A DNA stretch of 64,000 nt, taken from Actinobacteria bacterium OK074 (GTDB lineage: Bacteria > Actinomycetota > Actinomycetes > Streptomycetales > Streptomycetaceae). The DNA lies in the NCBI GenBank assembly GCA_001298575.1, contig LJCV01000252.1, forward strand, positions 62,001 through 126,000, in the 5' to 3' direction. The position numbers and the translations under genes are program-made. The notes under the pieces were generated by a model. It was not told the origin of the DNA. It saw only the letters and a program-made list of their open reading frames with translations, and made no database searches. Of the stretch, positions 49,100-57,724 are shown piece by piece; positions within the stretch are counted from its first letter, which is position 1, and the number at the start of each line of letters is the position of its first letter.

Positions 49100-52000
49100 T
49101 CACCAGCCCGACGAGGTGTAGGTGACGGCCCGCACGGACTCGTCGCCCCAGGCGAGTTCGCGGAGCAGGGCCGCGGTGCCCTCCTCGGGGTCGATGAGCT
49201 TGATGCCGCGCCGCGCGTACTCGCGGCCCAGCTCCGGGCTCACCATGCCGGTGTGGCCGCCGGTGGGTGCCCACGGGCCCCAGTGGACGGTGAGCGCGCG
49301 GTTGCCGGTGCGGGCGGCCCAGTCGGCGCCGAGGGACTCCAGGGCGTCGTTGGCGGCGGCGTAGTCGACCTGGCCGCGGTTGCCGAGGACGGCGGAGATG
49401 CTGCCGAACAGGACGGCGAAACCGGGGCCGTTGGGCAGTTCCGCGAGGGCGGCGAGCAGGGTGGTGGCGCCGGAGGTCTTGGTGCCGTAGACGCGCTGGA
49501 AGGACTCGGTGGTCTTCTCGGCGATCAGGCGGTCCTCGATGACTCCGGCCGCGTAGACGACGCCGTCGAGGCGGCCGTGTTCGGCGTGGATCTCCTTGAC
49601 CGCCTGGAGGGCCGCGTCCTGTTCGCGGAAGTCGACCGAGCGGTAGCGGACCTCGCTGCCCAGCGCGGTGAGTTCGGCGAGGGTGGCGGCGATCTCCCGC
49701 TGGGCGAGGATCAGTTCGGCCTGGCGGTTGACCTCGGCGGGCTTGAGCCCGGCGCCCGAGCGGGCGAGTGCGGCGCGCAGTTCGGCGGGGGTGCCGGCGG
49801 CGGCGACCGCGGCGTCCTCGGGCCCGGCGGGCTCCGGTGTGCGGCCGAGGAGTTCGATGCGGCAGCGGGAGGCCGAGGCGAGGGTCGCGGCGAACTTCGC
49901 GGTGATGCCGCGGGCGCCGCCGACGAGCAGGACGACGGACTCGCGGTCGAGCCCGAGCGCGGCGGCCTCCGCGGCGCCCTCTCCGGCCGGTCCGGCGCCG
50001 CTGGTGGCGAGGGCGCCCAGCGGTGTCTCGACGAGTTCGAGCCCGTGCCGTCCGGCGGCGGTGCGCAGCACGACCGGGGCGGGTTCGGGGGCGAGCAGTT
50101 CGGCGAAGAGGGCGTCAGCGACGGCGGCCGGGGCGGTGTCGTCGACTCCGACGATCCGGGCCACGGTGTCGGGGTATTCGCGCACGACCGTGCGGAACAG
50201 GCCGTGCAATCCGGCCGACTTGAGGTCCGGGGCGGCGTCGCCCGCGGCGGGCCGGACAGCGAGGAACCAGCGCGGGTTGCGGCCGAGGACGGCCTTCACG
50301 ACGGGGAACGCGTCGGGCAGGACCGGCGCTCCGGCGGCGGTGAGGCCGCCGAGGTAGAGCACGCCGTCGACGGGGCCCTCCGCGTCGGTGAGTTCGTGGC
50401 TCGCGGCGAGGGTCTGCGCGAGGGCGCCGTGCGCGGCGAGGCGGGCGGCGACCGTCCGGGCGGTGCCCTCGCTGTCCCCGTCGCCGTCGCCGAGGAGCAC
50501 GAACCGCTTGCCCGTCAGGACGGCGACCGGGTCCGCCGAGGCGTCCGGCTCGGCCAGCGCCACCGGCTGCAACTGGAGCCGCTTGGGGGCTTCTCCGGTG
50601 ACCGGGGGTTCGTCGGCGGGCCGCGCGGCGGCGGCAGCGGCCACCGGTACGGCCTCCTCGGGCTCCGCGGCCTGCGGCTCCGGCTGCTCCGCGGCCGGAG
50701 CGTCCTCGGTGGCCGGGGTGATCCGGGCGGTGAGCCAGCCCGTCACCGAGGCCGCCGTGCGCGCCTTGGCCAGTTCCTCCAGCTCGGCGTCGTCCAGGGC
50801 GGTGGCGTCGCCCGCGATGCCCAGCCGCTTGGCGAGTTCGCCCGCGATCTCGGCCCGCTTGATGGAGTCGATGCTGAGGTCCGCCTCCAGGTCGAGGTCG
50901 GGCTCGATCATGTCGACGGGGTAGCCGGTGCGTTCGCTGATGATCTCCAGGACGACCTGCTGGACGTCGTCCTCGGTGACGGCGGCGGCGGGCTCGGCGG
51001 CAACGGGCTCCGGGGCCGACTGCTCGACGGGCGCCGCGAGTTCGGCCGGGGCCGCGTACTGCGCCCGCACGGGGGCGTACTGCGGCTGCGGCACGGGGCC
51101 GAGCGCCGCGGGCGCCGGTATGTACTGGCCGGGCGCGCCGCCGAGGTAGGTGAGCAGGACGTCGCGCTGGGCGGAGACCATCTCCCGGCTGGTGCGCAGG
51201 AATTCGGCGATGCGGGCGTCCCGGTCGCCGGGCCCGCCGTAGGGGTGGTTCGTCGTCACAGTCGTCTCCACGACGCGTCGGGCCGGTGCGAGGGCACCGG
51301 GGAGGAGGTCTCCGGCGGCGGTGCGGACGAGGTGTCCGTCGACCGTCCAGCCGGGGCGCTTCGGCGCCGGGGTGCGGACCGCGTCGACGGCGTCGCGTCC
51401 GCTCAGGAGCCGTCCGGTGCGGACCGGCTGTCCGGCCAGGGCCAGTTGGGCCAGTGCGTCGAGCCAGCCCGCGAGGCCGCTGTTGGCTCGGGGTTCGCAG
51501 GCGACGGTGGTGTGCGGGCGGTCGCCGAGGATCTGGCCGACCAGCCGGGTCAGCACCGTGCCGGGTCCGGCTTCGACGAAGACGCGGGCGCCCGCCTCGT
51601 ACATGGCCTCGATCTGGGCGACGAAGCCGACGGGTGCGCCGATCTGGGCGGCGAGTTCGGCCCGTACGGCGTCGGCGTCCTCGGTGTAGGGGGTGGCCGT
51701 GCGGTTGGACCACACCGTGAACTCCGGTGCGTGCACGGTCTTTTCGGCGAGGACGGCGGCGAACCGCTCGCCCGCCCCGGCGACCAGCGGGCTGTGGAAG
51801 GCGCAGGCCACCGGGATGCGCTTGGCGCCGAGTCCGGCCTCGCGCAGCAGCCGTACGGCGGTGGTGACGTCCTCGGTGGGGCCCGAGATGACGGTCTGCT
51901 TGGGCGAGTTGTGGTTGGCGAGGACCACCGTGTCGGGGGCGCCCGCCGTGCGCAGCGCCTGGGCCACGTCCTCGGCGCCCGCCGCGACGGCGGCCATGGT

Positions 52001-55000
52001 GCCGGGGTCCGCGCCGCCGGTGGCCGCGAGGATGGCCTCCGCCCGTTCGGCGCTCAACTCCAGGAGCGTCTCGGGGGCGAGGGCGCCGGCGGCGGCGAGC
52101 GCGACGAGTTCGCCGTAGCTGTGCCCGGCGGCCATGTCGGGCCGGACGCCGGCGGTGGTGAGCAGGGCGTGGGCGGCGAGGCCGGTGATGCCGAGGGCGG
52201 GCTGGGCGGCCCGGGTGTCGGTGAGCGCGGCCCGCTGGCGCTCGCGGGCGGCCTCGTCGAAGGCGGTGGGCGGGTAGAGGACGCCGGCGTGGGCGCGGCC
52301 GAGTTCGAGGTAGTACTGGAGTTCGGGGAAGGCGATGAACACGTCCGCGAGCATGCCGGGCCGCTGGCTGCCCTGGCCGGGGAAGAGGAAGGCGACCTTG
52401 CCGTCCGCCGCCTCCGGCCGCGCCAGGTGGATGCCGGCCGCCGGGTCGTGCTCCCCGGCCAGGACGCGGCGCAGCTGCCCGGCGAGGCCGTCGACTTCGG
52501 TGGCGACGACCGCGGCCTGCACCGGCTCGTGGCTCGCGTCGGCGCGGCGGGCCGCGCTGAGGGCGAGGTCGCGCAGTCGCCAGGGGCGGCCGTCGGCCTC
52601 GGCGGCCTTGAGGACGTCCTCGACGGTGCGGCGGATCGCCGCCGGGTCCTTGCCACGGAAGAGGAGCAGTTCGGCGGGCCAGGCGTCCAGGCTCTGCTCG
52701 GGCGGCACGGCGTCGCCGTACGCCTCAAGGACGACGTGGAAGTTGGTGCCGCCGAAGCCGAACGCGCTCAGGCCCGCGATGCGTTCGGCGGGCGGGGCCG
52801 CCCAGGGGCGGGCCTCGGCGTGGAAGGCGAAGGGGCTGCTGTCCTGCTGCCAGGCCGCGTTGGGCCGGTCGATGTGCAGGGTGGGCGGCTTGACTCCGGT
52901 GTGGAGGGCGAGGGTGGTCTTGATCAGGCCCGCGAGTCCGGCGGCGCACTTGGTGTGCCCGATCTGCGACTTGACCGAACCGAGCGTGGCGCCGCCGACA
53001 TCGGCCCCGGCCTCGGTGAACACCTCGCTGAGGATGGTGAGTTCGGTGCGGTCGCCGACGACGGTGCCGGTGCCGTGGGCCTCGACCAGGCCGACCTCGG
53101 CGGGTGAGACGCCCGCGTTGCGGTACGCGCGCTGGAGGGCGAGGCGCTGGCCCTCGGGGCGGGGCGCGGTCAGGCCCAGGGCGCGGCCGTCGCTGGAGCT
53201 GCCGACGCCCTTGATGACGCCGTAGATCCGGTCGCCGTCGCGTTCGGCGTCGGCGAGGCGCTTGAGGACGACGCAGGCGACGCCCTCGCCGAGTGCGATG
53301 CCGTCGGCGGAGTCGTCGAAGGCGCGGGAGCGGCCGGTCGGGGACAGCGCGTGCACGGAGGAGAAGAGGACGTAGTCGTTGATGCCGTTGTGCAGGTCGG
53401 CGCCGCCGCACAGGACGACGTCGCTGGTGCCGCCGACGAGTTCCTTGCAGGCCACGTCGACGGCGGCCAGGGAGGAGGCGCAGGCGGCGTCGACGGTGTA
53501 GTTGGCGCCGCCGAGGTCGAGGCGGTTGGCGACGCGGCCGGAGATGACGTTGGCGAGCATGCCGGGGAAGGAGTCCTCGGTCAGGCCCGGGAGTTGCTCC
53601 TCGACGCCGTCGGGGACCTTGCCGTAGTAGGCGGGCAGGACCGCGCGCAGGGTGGTGGCGTTGGAAAGGTCGCTGCCCGCCTCGGCGCCGAAGACCACGG
53701 AGGTGCGGGCCCGGTCGAAGCTGCGGCCCTTGTCGCCGTATCCGGCGTTCTCCAGGGCGCGCCGGGCGGCTTCGAGGGCGAGGAGCTGGACGGGTTCGAT
53801 GTGGCCGAGGGAGGCCGGCGGGATGCCGTAGGACAGCGGGTCGAAGGGGATGCGGGGCAGGAAGCCGCCCCACTTGGAGGTGGTGGCGCCGTCGCCCTGC
53901 TCGTCGTAGTGGACGGCGGGGTCCCAGCGTTCGGCGGGGACTTCGGTGACCGCGTCGTGGCCGCCGAGGACGTTGGCCCAGAAGGAGGCGACGTCGGGGG
54001 CGCCGGGGAACATGCAGGCCATGCCGACGACGGCGATGTCCAGCGGCCGGGGCGCCTCGGCGGTTTCCGGTTCGGCCAGGCCGAGTTCGGTGCGCAGGCG
54101 GGCCGCGCCGGCGGCGAGGAAGGCGGTGGCGCCGTCGGTGACCGAGCGGTGCAGGGCCTCGACGGTGGTGGTGGCCGAGCGCAGGACGACGACGTCTCCG
54201 GCCATGAACATGCCGTCGCTGAGCTGGCGTTCCTCGCCGACGGGGACGGGTGCGCCGGTCGCGGAGTCGCGTTCGATGCCCTTGCTGGCGATGCGCAGGC
54301 GGCCGACATTGAGCTGTTCGAGCTCCTCCCAGACCCGGCGGTCGGCGGCGCCCTCGGCGCGCAGCCGGGCCTCGTGGGCGCGGTAGCCGTCGGTGAAGGC
54401 GCTCGGTACGCAGCGGGTGGCGTGGCCGGGCGCGGTCTCCAGGAGGGTGGTGGCGGTGGCGTCGACGACCTGCCGCTGGAACAGGGGCTGGATCGCGCCG
54501 CGTTCGACGGCCTCCCGGGTGAACAGGTAGGCGGTGCCCATCAGGACGCCGACGGCCGCGCCGCGTGCGGTCAGCGGGGCGCCGAGGGCGGCGATCATGG
54601 CGGCGGAGCGTTCGTCGTGGACGCCGCCCGCGAAGAACACCTCCAGGCTCGCGGCGGTGGCGTCGTCGGCGCCGTCCAGGAAGTCCTCCAGGACGGCGAG
54701 TTGGGCCTCCCAGAGGGGGAAGCTGTGGCGCGGTCCGACGTGGCCGCCGCACTCGGAGCCCTCGAAGATGAAGCGCCGGGAGCCGGCGTCGAGGAACTGC
54801 TTGAGCAGTCCGGGCGACGGCACGTGCAGGAAGGTGCGGATGCCCTCCTGTTCGAGGGCCTCGGCCTGGGCGGGCCGGCCGCCCGCGATGATCGCGTGGC
54901 TGGGGCGCAGCTCCCGTACGGCGTCGAGCTGGGCGGCGCGCAGGTCCTCCGGGGCGAAGCCGAGGACGCCGACGCCCCAGGGCCGCTCGCCGACGGCGGT

Positions 55001-56062
55001 ACGGGTCTCCTCCAGCATCAGCCGGGTCTGTTCGCCGGTGGCCAGGGCCAGGGCGAGGAAGGGCAGGGCGCCGTCCTCGGCGACGGCGGCGGCGAACCGG
55101 GCCTGGTCGCTGACCCGGGTCATCGGGCCCTGCGCGAGGGGCAGCCGGGTGCCCAGCGCCCGGCTCATCGGGGAGTCCGCGGCGAGGGCGCGGGCGGGGG
55201 TGTCGTCGCGTACGGCGTCCTGGATCGCCTCGGTCAGGGCGCGGACCGTGCGGCCGGTGTCGCCGTAGCGGTCGGCGAAGCGGGCGGCGAGGAAGCCGTC
55301 CTGGCCGACGGGCAGCAGCTGGGTGCGCAGGTCGTGGGCGCCGAGCATGCCCGACACGGCGGCGGGGTCGGCGGGTACCTGCGGGGCGTCGGGGCCGCGG
55401 CGGTGCAGCACGCGGTGGCCCGCGACGAGGGTGGTCTCGGAGCCGTCCATGGAGCGCAGCACGGCAGCCGCGGCCTCGGGCAGCCGGGACTCGGCGAGCA
55501 GGGCGAGCTGGCTGTCGAGGACGACTCCGGCGGCGCCGCCCGCGACGACGGCCGCGGCGCTGCGGGGGCCGATGCCGCCCGCGGCCCACACGGGGAGGTC
55601 CACGTCGGGGTGGTTCAGCACCTGCTGGAGCAGGACGAAGGTGCTCAACTCGCCGACGCGGCCACCGCTCTCGCTGCCGCGGGCGATCAGCCCGTGCGGC
55701 CCGGCGCGGACCGCGTCGAGGGCCTGGGCGAGGTCGGTGACCTCGACGAGTACGCGGTGGGCGGCGACGAGGTCACCGGCGCTGAAGGGGGCGTCGACGG
55801 CCAGGACGACGGTGTGCGGTCCGCCGTCCGCCGCGATGTCCGCGGGCGTCATGCGGCAGCCGGCCCCGACGCGTACGCCGAAGGCGCCGGGGGCCAGCCG
55901 TCGGACGCGGGTCAGCGCCTCGCGTGATCTTCGGTCACCGCCGCCCAGGTCGAGGATCCCGAGCCCGCCGGCGCGGCAGACCGCCGCGGCCAGCCTGGCG
56001 TCGGGCTCGGCGAACGGGGTGATGCCAATGATCATGTCCGTGGCGCGCGCTGCAGACGTCAT
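49100..56062 (-). CDS. PUFA-synthase-like PKS: tandem NPD-type ER-KS-AT-ACP-KR
   Basis: 2320 residues. Two FMN-type TIM barrels of the nitronate-monooxygenase/PfaD enoyl-reductase family lie in tandem: about 10-220 (LIARGSESGGRVGELSTF) and about 295-640 (FEGSECGGHVGPRHSFPLW). Then the ketosynthase (about 673-1115; Cys861 in VDAACASSL, His996, His1036), the acyltransferase (about 1220-1510; Ser1315 in GHSYGE), one carrier domain with Ser1733 in DLSIDSIKRAEI (the PUFA-synthase signature LxxDSIKR), and a ketoreductase (about 2040-2280; GGARGITAKFA, GSISAVLGNRGQVDYAAAN). ATG at 56060-56062 with GGAG 5 bases upstream; a longer frame upstream is not supported. First gene of a 15-kb operon. Confidence 0.9.
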   Translation of the reverse strand: MTSAARATDMIIGITPFAEPDARLAAAVCRAGGLGILDLGGGDRRSREALTRVRRLAPGAFGVRVGAGCRMTPADIAADGGPHTVVLAVDAPFSAGDLVAAHRVLVEVTDLAQALDAVRAGPHGLIARGSESGGRVGELSTFVLLQQVLNHPDVDLPVWAAGGIGPRSAAAVVAGGAAGVVLDSQLALLAESRLPEAAAAVLRSMDGSETTLVAGHRVLHRRGPDAPQVPADPAAVSGMLGAHDLRTQLLPVGQDGFLAARFADRYGDTGRTVRALTEAIQDAVRDDTPARALAADSPMSRALGTRLPLAQGPMTRVSDQARFAAAVAEDGALPFLALALATGEQTRLMLEETRTAVGERPWGVGVLGFAPEDLRAAQLDAVRELRPSHAIIAGGRPAQAEALEQEGIRTFLHVPSPGLLKQFLDAGSRRFIFEGSECGGHVGPRHSFPLWEAQLAVLEDFLDGADDATAASLEVFFAGGVHDERSAAMIAALGAPLTARGAAVGVLMGTAYLFTREAVERGAIQPLFQRQVVDATATTLLETAPGHATRCVPSAFTDGYRAHEARLRAEGAADRRVWEELEQLNVGRLRIASKGIERDSATGAPVPVGEERQLSDGMFMAGDVVVLRSATTTVEALHRSVTDGATAFLAAGAARLRTELGLAEPETAEAPRPLDIAVVGMACMFPGAPDVASFWANVLGGHDAVTEVPAERWDPAVHYDEQGDGATTSKWGGFLPRIPFDPLSYGIPPASLGHIEPVQLLALEAARRALENAGYGDKGRSFDRARTSVVFGAEAGSDLSNATTLRAVLPAYYGKVPDGVEEQLPGLTEDSFPGMLANVISGRVANRLDLGGANYTVDAACASSLAAVDVACKELVGGTSDVVLCGGADLHNGINDYVLFSSVHALSPTGRSRAFDDSADGIALGEGVACVVLKRLADAERDGDRIYGVIKGVGSSSDGRALGLTAPRPEGQRLALQRAYRNAGVSPAEVGLVEAHGTGTVVGDRTELTILSEVFTEAGADVGGATLGSVKSQIGHTKCAAGLAGLIKTTLALHTGVKPPTLHIDRPNAAWQQDSSPFAFHAEARPWAAPPAERIAGLSAFGFGGTNFHVVLEAYGDAVPPEQSLDAWPAELLLFRGKDPAAIRRTVEDVLKAAEADGRPWRLRDLALSAARRADASHEPVQAAVVATEVDGLAGQLRRVLAGEHDPAAGIHLARPEAADGKVAFLFPGQGSQRPGMLADVFIAFPELQYYLELGRAHAGVLYPPTAFDEAARERQRAALTDTRAAQPALGITGLAAHALLTTAGVRPDMAAGHSYGELVALAAAGALAPETLLELSAERAEAILAATGGADPGTMAAVAAGAEDVAQALRTAGAPDTVVLANHNSPKQTVISGPTEDVTTAVRLLREAGLGAKRIPVACAFHSPLVAGAGERFAAVLAEKTVHAPEFTVWSNRTATPYTEDADAVRAELAAQIGAPVGFVAQIEAMYEAGARVFVEAGPGTVLTRLVGQILGDRPHTTVACEPRANSGLAGWLDALAQLALAGQPVRTGRLLSGRDAVDAVRTPAPKRPGWTVDGHLVRTAAGDLLPGALAPARRVVETTVTTNHPYGGPGDRDARIAEFLRTSREMVSAQRDVLLTYLGGAPGQYIPAPAALGPVPQPQYAPVRAQYAAPAELAAPVEQSAPEPVAAEPAAAVTEDDVQQVVLEIISERTGYPVDMIEPDLDLEADLSIDSIKRAEIAGELAKRLGIAGDATALDDAELEELAKARTAASVTGWLTARITPATEDAPAAEQPEPQAAEPEEAVPVAAAAAARPADEPPVTGEAPKRLQLQPVALAEPDASADPVAVLTGKRFVLLGDGDGDSEGTARTVAARLAAHGALAQTLAASHELTDAEGPVDGVLYLGGLTAAGAPVLPDAFPVVKAVLGRNPRWFLAVRPAAGDAAPDLKSAGLHGLFRTVVREYPDTVARIVGVDDTAPAAVADALFAELLAPEPAPVVLRTAAGRHGLELVETPLGALATSGAGPAGEGAAEAAALGLDRESVVLLVGGARGITAKFAATLASASRCRIELLGRTPEPAGPEDAAVAAAGTPAELRAALARSGAGLKPAEVNRQAELILAQREIAATLAELTALGSEVRYRSVDFREQDAALQAVKEIHAEHGRLDGVVYAAGVIEDRLIAEKTTESFQRVYGTKTSGATTLLAALAELPNGPGFAVLFGSISAVLGNRGQVDYAAANDALESLGADWAARTGNRALTVHWGPWAPTGGHTGMVSPELGREYARRGIKLIDPEEGTAALLRELAWGDESVRAVTYTSSGW

Positions 56063-56157
56063 GATTCTCCGAATGCACGGGGGAGGACTGCACGGTGGGG
56101 GGTCTGGGACAACGGGAATCCAAGCAGGGGGACGGGTTAAATGACGTGCGGGAACCC

Positions 56158-56178
56158 TGACGCGTGGCGGACGCGTCA
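56158..56178. promoter_or_regulatory. 21-bp palindromic operator upstream of the PKS operon
   Basis: TGACGCGT-GGCGG-ACGCGTCA has perfect 8-base arms and a 5-base spacer. It lies about 100 bases upstream of the first synthase ATG. No regulator gene is adjacent; the cognate protein must be encoded elsewhere. Confidence 0.6.
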
Positions 56179-56804
56179 TCTGCCCGGATGCCTTTTCCTA
56201 ACTCACAGATGAAACTCAGGCCGAAGCTAGCGCCGTGGTTACCAACCGGTCAACGTCGGCAGGGTGCGCCAGTATGCCACCGACACAATTCAGCCACGTG
56301 GACCCGGCCGACGCAAGGGCGGAAATCTCGGTCAATTGGCTTCAGTTCCGACGCCAGTTGGGCCCGCGAACAGCCCTGACACAGGCGCATCAAAGTGTTG
56401 AAACACCGCAACACATTCACCGATGGCTCACATCCGCGAAACACTCCCGATCACCTTGCCGGGTCCGGTAAATTCCCCATGTCCATGCCACCGTGGCCTG
56501 ATCAAACCGGACGAACATCCGAAGGATCGCCCAATTCGCCCGTATCGCGTCAGGTGATCGTCAGGAACACGTCAGGGAAGCCGAGTCGCCCCCGGGCGCC
56601 GAATGCCGATAAATCCGATCGATCTCGGCAAGGGGCCTGTGCCGCTTTCTCCCCGTGAAATTCACTTCCGACCGTCCCACACACCGACCGGCAAACAAGA
56701 GTTTTCCCGACGGCAACAGAAGGCGGCCGATTGTTCCAAAGGGTCCAACCGGGACGCGCAAAGGATCTGCACACCGTCTCCACATTCCTTTATGTAACTT
56801 TTAT

Positions 56805-56819
56805 GTGCGATATACGCAC
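56805..56819. promoter_or_regulatory. Palindrome in AT-rich context
   Basis: GTGCG-ATATA-CGCAC has perfect 5-base arms, set within an AT-rich stretch (TATGTAACTTTTATGTGCGA). It is 740 bases from the PKS start and close to the end of the preceding operon; its target is unclear. Confidence 0.4.
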
Positions 56820-56863
56820 CCTCGACCATTTCACCCATACCGCATGCATCACTGTGCCCGGCC

Positions 56864-56895
56864 GACCGGCCGTGCGGCGCCGCCCCCGGCCGGTC
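56864..56895 (-). terminator. Hairpin terminator of the ADP-ribosylglycohydrolase operon
   Basis: GACCGGCC (56864-56871) pairs with GGCCGGTC (56888-56895) over 8 perfect base pairs, with a 16-base GC-rich loop; the right arm overlaps the stop codon of the lyase gene. Confidence 0.55.
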
Positions 56896-57724
56896 AGCGC
56901 ACCCGGCGGCGTTCGGCCAGGGCGAGCACGCGGCGGGCGTCCGCGACGACCGCCGCGTCCACGAAACGGCCGTCCGCCAGGGCGGGGGCGCCAGCGTCCG
57001 CGGCGGCCGCCCCGGCCACCTCCAGGGCGGCGGCCACCTCCGCGGGCGTCGGCAGGAACGCCGCCTCGATGACCGGCAGTTGCCGCGGGTGGATCGCCGT
57101 ACGGCCGAGAAAGCCCAGCGCCCGGCCCTCGGCACAGGAGCGGGCCAGGCCCTCGGTGTCGCGGACGTCGGGGTAGACGGACTGCGGCGGCGGCGCGAGC
57201 CGCGCCGCGTGGGCGGCGACCACGGCCCGGCCGCGCACCCAGGCCAGGCCCGCGCCGTCCCGCACCCCCAGTTCGGCGCGCAGGTCGGCCTCGCCGAGCG
57301 CGATGCCCCGCACGCACGGATGCCGAGCGATGTCGTAGGCGTGCTCGACGCCGAGCGCCGATTCGAGCAGCGCGTACAGCGCCGGCACCTCGGCCGACCA
57401 GTCCGCGACCCGCCCGACGGCCTCGGTGGACTCCACCTTCGGCAGCCGCAGCGCGTCGAGGCCGGGCAGCGGGGTCAGGGCGCGCACCTCGCGTTCGGCC
57501 AGCGGGCCGTCGAGGCGGTTGACGCGGACGTGCACCGGCACCTCGTGCTTGTCGGCGAGGAGTTCGGCGGTCGCGTCCAGTGCGTACGCCTTGCGGTCGG
57601 GGGCGACCGCGTCCTCCAGGTCCACGACGACGACGTCGGCGCCCGCGGCCAGCGCCTTGGTCACCACCGCCGGGCGGTCACCGGGGACGTACAGCCAGGT
57701 CAGGGGTACGCAGTGGCCGTTCAC
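56894..57724 (-). CDS. HpcH/HpaI aldolase/citrate-lyase family protein (CoA ester lyase)
   Basis: 276 residues. TWLYVPGDRPAVVTKALAAG, DVVVVDLEDAVAPDRK (metal-binding ED), LRLPKVES, ALLESALGVEHAYDIARHP and GRTAIHPRQLPVI are the standard CitE-like blocks, with Mg ligands in LLES and the GEAD region. Members cleave citramalyl-CoA, malyl-CoA, beta-methylmalyl-CoA and similar esters. GTG start in a GTGA overlap with the CoA-transferase gene. Together the two suggest CoA activation of a hydroxy-dicarboxylate or related acid followed by C-C cleavage; the acid is unknown. Last gene of the operon. Confidence 0.9.
   Translation of the reverse strand: MNGHCVPLTWLYVPGDRPAVVTKALAAGADVVVVDLEDAVAPDRKAYALDATAELLADKHEVPVHVRVNRLDGPLAEREVRALTPLPGLDALRLPKVESTEAVGRVADWSAEVPALYALLESALGVEHAYDIARHPCVRGIALGEADLRAELGVRDGAGLAWVRGRAVVAAHAARLAPPPQSVYPDVRDTEGLARSCAEGRALGFLGRTAIHPRQLPVIEAAFLPTPAEVAAALEVAGAAAADAGAPALADGRFVDAAVVADARRVLALAERRRVR

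Larger units (their letters stand above)
56063..56893. other. Long, relatively AT-rich regulatory region upstream of the PKS operon
   Basis: About 830 bases, clearly less GC-rich than any gene around it. Nothing here looks coding: the short open frames on both strands have low third-position GC and no recognisable residues. It contains a 21-bp palindrome about 100 bases before the PKS start, a second palindrome at 56805, and a hairpin terminator at its right end. Confidence 0.6.

Noticed and set aside
49097..53107. A 1336-codon open frame on the plus strand opposite the first PKS gene (and an 852-codon one at 46567-49125).
   Set aside because: Both are antisense to genes with clear catalytic motifs; their residues are repetitive Gly/Arg/Val/Glu typical of shadow frames in very GC-rich DNA.
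56550..56785. Two overlapping minus-strand frames of 74-77 codons after AAAGGA in the region upstream of the PKS operon.
   Set aside because: Codon use is unlike real genes here (low third-position GC, rare codons including TTA), and the spacing from the purine run to the start is wrong.
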